Source of the DNA: Phocoena phocoena
Lineage: Eukaryota; Chordata; Mammalia; Artiodactyla; Phocoenidae
DNA: 64,000 nt
Assembly (NCBI RefSeq): GCF_963924675.1
Contig: NC_089220.1
Coordinates: forward strand, 111,306,697-111,370,696
Reading direction: 5' to 3'
Shown here: in pieces, positions 56,030 to 64,000 of the stretch
Position numbering within the stretch: position 1 is the first letter of the stretch
Layout: every line of letters starts with the position of its first letter
Translations under genes and position numbers: made by a program
Notes under the pieces: generated by a model
Told to the model about the DNA's origin: nothing
Database searches by the model: none
Seen by the model: the letters and a program-made list of their open reading frames with translations, nothing else

Positions 56030-56252
56030 TAATTAAAAAAATTTGGTTGTGTTGGGTCTTAGTTGCTGCAGGTGGGCTCCTTAGTTGTGGCTCGCCAGCT
56101 CCTTAGTTGTGGCACCTAGGCTCCTTAGTTGTGGCATGTGAATTCTCAGCTGTGGCATGCATGTGGGATCTAGTTCCCAGACCAGGGATTGAACCTGGGC
56201 CCCCTGCATTGGGAGCATGGAGTCTTGACCACTGTTTCACCAGGTAAGTCCC
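56030..56252 (-). mobile_element. CHR-related SINE, long older form (antisense)
   Basis: On the minus strand it starts GGGGACTTACCTGGTGAAAC, has a B-box-like GGTTCAATCCC and a longer 3' body in which a 22-bp unit (GCCACAACTAAGGAG plus 7 bp) is repeated three times before the A-rich tail. This layout resembles the bovine-type longer SINE rather than the young cetacean copies. Confidence 0.88.
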
Positions 56253-57116
56253 CAATTGTTCACTTTTAAAGAGTGAATTTTGTCATATAGTAATTACATC
56301 TCAATTTGAAAAAGTGTTCGTTGAGAGACCCTAGAAGCACTGAGCGTGCCTAATGTTCAGATCTTGGCTTCTAAATATCTTTCTTCACTAAAGCAGCCCC
56401 AGTCTGGGGCAGAGAAAGTAGAAGGTAAGCCTGGGACATTTCATTGTGCCAAAAAGCAAGGAAGTGCTCAAATAATGATGGGACATGTCTAAAGGACAAT
56501 GGCCAAATTTGGGACAATTTGAGCATCAGAAAGAACAATGACTGTAATTGTAATATAATGCATAAATAACAATCTATGAATTCATGGTAATAAAAAGGAG
56601 AGAGAGAGAGAGAAAAAAAGTGATTCTTTATGGAAGAGGGCAAGGAATGATAGAATTTAAAAATCATCATTTTTTGAAACTCCTAATGAAATAATTGGTT
56701 CAAGCAAGGATTAGTAATATATGCTGCAGCCATTAAGTGAACAATTATCAGGAAACCATACATCCACATGGTATCATCCCCAGATTACATATTAATTGCA
56801 AATGGAAACACATACCTTTGCAATGGAGAAGTCTGGCGATCACAACTTTAAACAAGTGATCAAATTCAACATGACAAATTGTAGAAAAGCTTGATATTTG
56901 TGCTTCCTAATATGAGGCAATATTAAGTACACAACATCAACTATTAAGTATTCTTACTAAAATCGTTTGCCTGAACGTAATCAAGCTTCTCTAGACCTGA
57001 TCTCCATTTTCTAGGAATTCAGGGGATAGTGGGACAAGTGAAAGGATGCCATGTAGGATATTTTACAAGGCAATTGACCTAAAATCTTCAAAAAGTCAAT
57101 GCCACGAAGAAAAAGA
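56253..57116. other. unassigned, probably ancient repeat
   Basis: The text (for example 'CCAAAAAGCAAGGAAGTGCTCAAATAATGATGGGACATGTC' in pieces, and 'GACCTAAAATCTTCAAAAAGTCAATG' near 57079) looks like a decayed interspersed element, but I cannot give the family. A GA repeat lies at 56597-56616. Confidence 0.4.
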
Positions 57117-57156
57117 AACAGCAGCAGCAATGGGTCAAACAGCAGCAGCAATGGGA
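57117..57156. repeat. 20-bp tandem duplication
   Basis: AAACAGCAGCAGCAATGGG occurs twice in direct tandem just before an L1 tail. Confidence 0.85.
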
Positions 57157-57159
57157 CTG

Positions 57160-57612
57160 CTGTACAGTCTGTCATACAGAGTGAAGTAAGTCAGAAAGAG
57201 AAAAATACTGTATGCTAACGAATATATATGGAATCTTAAAAAAAAGAAAATGGTACTGATGAACCTAGTTGCAGGGCAGGAATAAAGAGGTAGACATAGA
57301 AAACGGACTTGAGGACATGGGGTGGGAGGGCGAAGCTGGGGTGAAGTGAGAGTAGCATCAACATATATACACTACCGAATGTAAAATAGTTGGCTGGTGG
57401 GAAGCAGCCGCATAGCATAGGGAGATCGGCTTGGCTCGGTGCTTTGCGATGACCTAGAGGGGTGGGATAGGGAGGATGGGAGGGAGGCTCAGGAGGGAGG
57501 GGATATGGGGACACGTGTATGCATATGGCTGATTCGCTTTGTTGTGCAATAGAAACTAACACAGTATTGTGAAGCAATTATACTCCAGTAAAGATCTATT
57601 TAAAAGAAAAAA
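57160..57612 (+). mobile_element. L1 3' UTR insertion, 5'-truncated
   Basis: About 450 bp starting near the end of ORF2 ('TCTGTCATACAGAGTGAAG') and running through 'ACGGACTTGAGGACATGG', 'GGGAAGCAGCCGCATAGCAT' and 'GCAATTATACTCCAGTAAAG' to an A-rich tail. Same type as the 3' UTR of the full-length L1. A possible TSD is AAGAAAAAGAAAC (upstream, near 57105) versus AAGAAAAAAGAC (downstream, near 57604). Confidence 0.88.
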
Positions 57613-58071
57613 GACATTTGAGAGACCGAATTAAACAATAACAACCGCAACAAAACATAGCACCTGTTCAGTAAGGGCCTACTGCTGACTGCATATACAT
57701 TTTGTAAATTGATGCTAAAATGATGCAGGCACATTATTTATCATGCTTTAATGATAATCTAAAATACTCATTGTTAAAATTTTTTAATGAATGTAAATTT
57801 TTATTGTAAATCTCTTTCATATTCCCTCCCTTATGGGAAAAGAAATTATAATCACATAAAGGGCTGTGCCTGAAAGCAGATAATATAGCATGTGCTTCAT
57901 GATATTTGTATGATTTATCACTAAATCACAGATTCAACCGGGAAGAAAATAGAAATGTATGGAACAATTTTTCATGTCATTAGGCAAGTCAAATCATTCC
58001 ACTTGTTAATGCCATTAACTGCAGTATGGTCCACTTCATAACATAATATTTCTAGACAAAGTGAAGCTTTA
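57613..58071. other. unassigned AT-rich DNA
   Basis: No repeat or exon recognised. Confidence 0.35.
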
Positions 58072-58548
58072 AAATAGCACTGTCCTTGGGACTTCCCTGG
58101 TAGTCCAGTGGTTAAGACCCCACTCTTCCAATGCAGGGTGTGTGGGTTCTATCCCTTGTTGGGGAACTAATATCCCTCAGCTGCGCCATGGCCAAAAAAA
58201 AATAAGTGTATATGAAAAAAAATAGCACCGTCCAACAGAAATGTAATGCGATCCACAAAGTGAACCCATACATAATTTTACATTTTTTAATAGTAATGTT
58301 TAAAAAGTAAAAAGAAATAGGTAAAATGAATTTTAATGATATATTTTATTTAATCCAATATATCCAAATCATTATCATTTCAATAAGTAATCAATATAAA
58401 AATTATTTAAGAGATACTTTACATTCTTTGATATAAGTGTCTCTGAAATCTGGCATATAATTTACACTTTCAGCACATTTCAGTTTGGACTGGGCACATT
58501 TCATATACTCAATAGTGGCTTCTCTGTTGGACTAGACAGTGCAGGTCT
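58072..58548 (+). repeat. non-autonomous DNA transposon, interrupted at its end by a SINE
   Basis: Starts 'AGCACTGTCC', continues after the SINE with 'GTCCAACAGAAATGTAATGCG', 'AAAGTAAAAAGAAATAGG', 'ATATTTTATTTAATCCAATATATCC', and ends 'GTTGGACTAGACAGTGC'. The two ends are inverted repeats of each other (CACTGTCCAA type). This is a familiar short mammalian DNA element, hAT-like by its ends; subfamily not assigned. Confidence 0.7.
58087..58218 (+). mobile_element. CHR-related SINE, short older form
   Basis: Starts GGGACTTCCCTGGTAGTCCAG, has B-box-like GGGTTCTATCC and ends 'GCGCCATGGCC' plus an A-rich tail. TSD AAAATAGCACTGTCC/AAAATAGCACCGTCC (58072-58086 and 58219-58233), one mismatch. Confidence 0.92.
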
Positions 58549-59666
58549 AGAATATAAACTGAAATACTGAGTCTAAATAGGATTGGTTTTAAGTGCTACA
58601 GATGAGCAATATCAAATACAGAATTTTCAAAAGTGAACTTTCCTAACATGTACTTTTGATTTGTTTTGGTACTAAAATGTTTTGTCAGGGGTGAAAAAAT
58701 AAGCTGACAAATTCTGTTAACCTACCAAGTGATTAATATTTTTGCACTTAAGATAAAAGAGTGGAGATGACAGTGGTGATGGAGGGGAAGAACCTCCAAT
58801 TTTACACATCTGCATTCAATATCACTAAACACGGAACTAGCTTATACAGTCTGCCATGAGTGTCTGAATGCAAGGGACGTAAATGTTCCAAATCCTACCA
58901 ATTCTCCCTTCAAATCAGCTAACCTTTTAGGTTCACTACCCAGACCTTAACCCAAGTTCTTTTCCATTGGCACCTGGGCAGGTAGAGAAGGCTTCTCTGT
59001 TTTCTCTGCTCCGGAAATTGCCCCAGCTCTGCCTCACAGGTACCACCAGGTCTGTCCTCCTTTTCCACATCCTGCCTCACAGACCCTCCTGTATGTGCAG
59101 CTCCAGCCACCTCACTGTGACCCAGCCATCCTGGGTGGACAGATTCTACTATCTGGCCTAACCCTGTCTTTCCACCTCGAATGCTATCTTCCCTCAGTAA
59201 CCCAAGCTCACCCTTGATGTTGCCCTTTCTATCACATCATTTCCCTCAGCTAAGACATTCTTCCCTCCGTCTGGCTAGTTAAGTTCTATTTGCCTTCCCC
59301 TGCTTGGTGTAAATTTCATTTCTTTCAAGGAAGTTTTGTTGTTCAGACTGTTGGCAGTCTGCTTTCCCCTCCTTCTCCACGTTGGGTCACCTGTCCTCCG
59401 TGCCATTCACTGTCTCGTGATTGCCCCCATGTGTATGTTACCTTGCTCGGGAGCCTGCAGGGCCAGGTCACTGAGTCCTGCATATTGCGACCTCTTTGTT
59501 CTCCCCTCAGCATCCTGCGCAGGGCAGAGCCCACAAGAGGCTCGCAGTTACTCACAGGACTTCCTTCCCGAGGCCTCTCCACAGTGCCGAGATGTCTAGA
59601 AAGTCAAAAAACACGCTTAATGCTCGTACTTGAAAAAAGTGTCAGGGCCATGGGAAGCATTTGCTT
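58549..59666. other. unassigned DNA
   Basis: No repeat or exon confidently recognised. The pyrimidine-rich 58910-59640 part has open frames on both strands (59290-59676 plus, 59343-59582 minus) with no recognisable domain; parts of 59190-59380 may be decayed L2. Confidence 0.35.
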
Positions 59667-59890
59667 TTTGTGGTAGATTGATTGCAAAAATATCCTCAGT
59701 TCTTCAACCTGTCCTGTATCCATGCCTGTTGTTATGTGACTTTGTGGCTCCTCCTACCAGGAGGTGGACCCCGCTTCCCCAGCCTTGAATCTGGGTGGGC
59801 TATGTGACTTGCTTTGGCCATGAGAATGAGGCAGAAGAGACAAAGCACCAGTTATGACCCTAGGCCTCCAGGTAAACACGGTCAGAAGTC
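59667..59890 (+). repeat. MLT1-type MaLR LTR, 5' part
   Basis: 'TGTGGTAGATTGATTGCAAAAATATCC', 'CAGTTCTTCAACCTGTCCTG', 'TTATGTGACTTTGTGGCTCCTCC', 'TTGAATCTGGGTGGGCTATGTGACTTGCTTTGGCCA' follow the MLT1 LTR order. The 3' part is missing or unrecognisable. Confidence 0.8.
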
Positions 59891-59929
59891 TGGGCTCCCA
59901 CATGCTGGTCTCACTGCCAATAACCAATG

Positions 59930-60020
59930 AGGATACTAGGGCAAGACACTTCACCTCCTGGGTTTCCATTTCCTCATCCATGAAATAAAGAGATCCAACC
60001 AGGATAATCCTAAAGAGACT
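59930..60020 (+). repeat. MIR SINE fragment (sense)
   Basis: 'GGGCAAGACACTTCACCTCCTGGGTTTCCATTTCCTCATCCATGAAA' is the central MIR block. Confidence 0.8.
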
Positions 60021-60234
60021 TCTAGGTCTTTATCATTTCATGTTCATGAAAACTATGAATATATGTATATTATATATAGCTGCCCTCACCCAACTAGACT
60101 ACTGAATTAAAATTTTGCCAGCCATTGTGGAAAATGGAAGTATTCTACACATGCAACAGATAATCGAGACATTGTGTCCACACAGTCTTAGCAATCATTA
60201 ATAAAATCTTGAACCATCTTTGGAAATAGTCACT

Positions 60235-60375
60235 AAAAAAAGCAACTAGTATTTGCCAGGTGATTTCGTGTACCCTCGTCTCATTGAATTCTCACAACTC
60301 TGTAAGATTAAGATAGATAATCTCTCTTTACATTGGGGGAAACAATCCCCAAATTAATTCAGTTACCTTCAGGTA
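60235..60375 (-). repeat. MIR SINE fragment (antisense)
   Basis: 'ACTAGTATTTGCCAGGTGATTTCGTGTACCCTCGTCTCATTGAATTCTCACAACTC' followed by 'TTTACATTGGGGGAAAC' is a diverged inverted MIR. Confidence 0.6.
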
Positions 60376-61238
60376 CTTGGGTGTGAAGACAACCTACTAA
60401 AACACTTGTAAAGGTGGTAAATTTTAAATCCCTTAATCCTCTTCCTTCAGAGTTTATGCCAAGGGGAAGGTCCACAGTCAGGGATTTCCTTATAACTTCT
60501 GTTTCTTTGGGAAGTTCTCCCAGCTAGAGCCTGTCATAGCCAGATGGCCAGGGACCCACAATTCACAGAATAACATTCGCATTTAAATTGTAAATGTCAT
60601 ATACCAATAAGTTCATATCTCTCTTTACAAAGTACACTTACAGCTTTAAACTGTGGCCCTTTAATGAACATCAGTACTGATAGTGCACTGTAATTCATAT
60701 TCTCATAAGTAGCTAGTAAATAAAACGTAAAGAATTGCATGTTTTGCCTTTTTATAAAGGTCACATTTGTTACATATAAACACTTAAAATATGCTATAAT
60801 TTTTGTAACCCTAATTTGAAATTTCTTTATGTTGATATAGACTTGATAAAAGGAAGAAATGTGCTGTCTACTAAGAGAAACAGTTTCCACCTTCATCTGA
60901 GCCCTTTAGGGTATGGAGAACACTGCTCTTATAGGATGGCTGGTTTCATATTAGCTCTTTATAGAGAAGAACAGAATACACCTAGTTTTTTTCCAGTGCC
61001 TAAGTAGGCAATTGCTCTAGAAGGATGGTGGTCTACACATACTCCAATCCAATTCTCCCCCCACTGCCCAAATCACACAGTGAACCTATTGACTCACCAA
61101 TTCAAAGAAGCATTTAACAAAAACAAAAACAAAACTTCAGATGTAGATGTCTGCTTCTAGCTATGGCAGAGGAGCTGGTATCAGAGTTATTCTCCTACTG
61201 AAAACCACTATGAAAACTAGACTTGCTTAAAAGCTGGG
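60376..61238. other. unassigned DNA
   Basis: No repeat or exon recognised. Confidence 0.35.
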
Positions 61239-61528
61239 TTTTTTTTAAATTGAAATATAGTTGATTTACAATACTGTGTTAGTTTCAGGTGTACAGCAAA
61301 GTGATTCAGTTTTATATGTATTTTTTCAGATTATTTTCATTATAGGTTATTACAAGATATTGAATATAGTTCCCTGTGCTATATAGTATATCCTTGTTGC
61401 TCATGTATTTTACGTATACGTAGTTTGTATCTGTTAATCCCATACTCCTAATTTATCCTTCCCCTGCTTTCCCCTTTGGTAACCATAAGTTTGTTTTCTA
61501 TGTCTGTGAGCCTGTTCCTTTTCTTTTC

Positions 61529-61644
61529 TTTTTTTGGCCATGCTGTGCAGCTTGTGGGATCTTAGTTCCCCAGCCAGGGATTTAACCTGGGCCCTCAGCA
61601 GTGAAAGCGTGGAGTCCTAACCACCGGACCGCCAGGGAATTCCC
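61529..61644 (-). mobile_element. CHR-related SINE, short older form (antisense)
   Basis: On the minus strand it begins GGGAATTCCCTGGCGGTCCG, has a B-box-like GGTTAAATCCC and ends 'GCACAGCATGGCC' then an A-rich tail. Same short form as at 51868-52003. Confidence 0.9.
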
Positions 61645-62116
61645 ATGTTTCTGTTTTGTATATAGGTTTATTTGTATTATTGTTTTAGATTCCACATGTA
61701 AGTGATATAGTATTTGTCTTTCTCTGTCTGACTTACTTCACTTAGTACGATATTCTCTAGGTCCATCCTTGTTGCTGCAAGTGGGAATATTTCATTCTTT
61801 TTTATGGCTGAGTAATGTTCCACTGTATATATATACACCTTAAGCCAATTGTCTGTTGATTGGCACTGGGTTGTTTCCATGTCTTGGCTATTGTAAACAG
61901 TGCTACTATGAACATTGGGGTGTACCTATCTTTTTGAAGTAGAGTTTTCATCTTTTCTGTATATATGCTCAGGAGTGGGATTGCTGGATCAGATGGTAAC
62001 TCTATTTTTAGTTTTTAAAGAACCTCCATATTGTTTTCCATAGTGGCTGCACCAATTTACATTCCCACCAATGGTGTAGGAGGGTTCCCTTTTCCCCACA
62101 CCCTCTCCAGCATTTA

Positions 62117-62953
<837 letters not shown>

Positions 62954-63058
62954 ATAAATGTTAGAATTATTTGTTCTAGTACTGTGAAAAATGTCATGGG
63001 TATTTTGATGGGGATCACATTAAATCTGTAGATTGCCTTGGGTAGTATGGCCATTTTT

Positions 63059-63264
63059 TTTTTTTTTTTTTGCTGTACGCATGTCTCTCACTGTTGTGGC
63101 CTCTCCCGTTGCGGAGCACAGGCTCCGGACGCGCAGGCTCAGCGGCCATGGCTCACGGGCCCAGCTGCTCCACAGCATGTGGGATCTTCCCAGACCGGGG
63201 CACGAACCCATGTCCCCTGCATTGGCAGGTGGACTCTCAACCACTGCACCACCAGGGAAGCCCT
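63059..63264 (-). mobile_element. CHR-type SINE (antisense)
   Basis: Young near-complete copy in reverse orientation, with poly(T) at 63059-63071 and the GGGCTTCCCTGGTGGTGCAG start near 63262. Perfect 14-bp TSD GTATGGCCATTTTT at 63045-63058 and 63265-63278. The only young copy in the window on the minus strand. Confidence 0.96.
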
Positions 63265-63682
63265 GTATGGCCATTTTTAACAATATTAATTCTTCCAATC
63301 CAAGAGCATGGGATACCTTTCCATTTCTTTGAATCACCTTCAGTTTCCTTTAATAATGTTTTATAGTTTTCAGTGTAAAGGTCTTTCACCTCTTTGGTTA
63401 AATTCCTAGGTATTTTTTTAATGCGATTTTAAATGGGATTTTAAAAATCTTTCTCTTTCTGATATTTCATTGTAAGTATAAAGAAATGCAACAGATTTCT
63501 GTATATTAATCTTATATCCTGCTACCTTGAGGAATTTGTTTATTAGTTCTAATAATTTTTGTGTGGAGTGTTTTAGGACTCTGTATATCAAGTATCATGT
63601 CATCTGCAAATAGTGACAGTTTACCTCTTTCCTTCCAATTTGAATACCTTTTATTCCTTTTTCTTGTCTGATTGTAAAACGA

Positions 63683-64000
63683 TTTTTTTTGTTTTTTTTG
63701 TTTTTTTGTTTTATCTTTTGAAGGCATTCGAGAGTAAGCAAGATAGCTAGGACTTGAAGGACTATTGTCCTCAAGCAGAGAGAAGTGCATTGATTGTGTT
63801 CTACATTCTTAGTGACTTTTTCCTCTCAGAGTGGTTGCCAATTCACAGTTCTGGCCACAGAGACTGAATATAAAGCAGAAGCATAGAACCTGCAGCAAGT
63901 TTACTGGGCTAAGGGAGACAAAAATTGGAGTTCAGGGCTACCTAGGTAGGTGGGATTTGAGGGGAAAAGATCCCGGAAGAGAGAGAAATACAAAGAAGTG
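63683..64000. other. T-rich tract, then unassigned DNA
   Basis: 63683-63715 is a (T)nG tract (GTTTTTTTT units). The rest has no recognisable feature and runs to the window end. Confidence 0.4.

Noticed and set aside
59290..59676. A 128-codon frame as a possible gene
   Set aside because: No recognisable domain, overlapping opposite-strand frame, no promoter or splice context; it sits in pyrimidine-rich DNA between repeats.

Overview
This is a stretch of mammalian nuclear DNA, almost certainly from a cetacean (dolphin or whale). The clearest marker is a young tRNA-derived SINE of the CHR type. It begins GGGCTTCCCTGGTGGCGCAG, carries a GGTTCGTGCCCC-like B box and ends in poly(A). At least eight near-complete copies are present, several with perfect target-site duplications (TSDs). 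Around them lie artiodactyl/cetacean-type L1 elements and the older layers shared by all placental mammals: MIR, L2, hAT-Charlie, Tigger and MaLR elements. I found no complete protein-coding gene. Apart from transposon ORFs, I regard the long open frames as chance frames in GC-rich or repeat DNA.

Layout. (1) 1-13060: mostly non-repetitive DNA with old MIR/L2/MER5 pieces, one 5'-truncated L1 3' end (5136-6026) and one young CHR SINE (10621). (2) 13060-17390: a very long CpG island with GC boxes, G-quadruplex motifs, three CCAAT boxes at 16705-16803 and candidate 5' splice sites. This is the 5' end of at least one gene, probably a divergent promoter, but I cannot name the gene. (3) 17391-22132: AT-rich sequence with no repeat I can recognise, likely the first intron or flank of that gene. 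(4) 22133-28200: a solo MaLR LTR, a second LTR-like element, a Tigger-like element and L1 3' fragments. (5) 28200-49530: a four-deep nest of L1 and SINE insertions. (6) 49530-64000: more old L1s in both orientations, CHR-related SINEs, a U6 snRNA pseudogene and DNA-transposon remnants.

The nest can be resolved by eye. An old L1 (28200-32426, resuming at 47874 and running to about 49530) was hit by a second L1 (32426-47889). That insertion is flanked by a diverged 16-bp TSD, and its 5' third is inverted with about 360 bp of non-L1 DNA at the inversion junction. The second L1 then received a short L1 tail, four CHR SINEs and a full-length 7.4-kb L1 (39700-47104). The full-length L1 received a CHR SINE that carries a 35-bp candidate 3' transduction between two A-rich tails.

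No undescribed enzymatic or defence system is visible. The items most worth following up are the twin-primed, possibly 5'-transduced L1, the SINE with 3' transduction, the U6 retrocopy and the unidentified CpG-island promoter. All repeat calls were made by reading and comparison with remembered consensus features; no alignment or database search was run.
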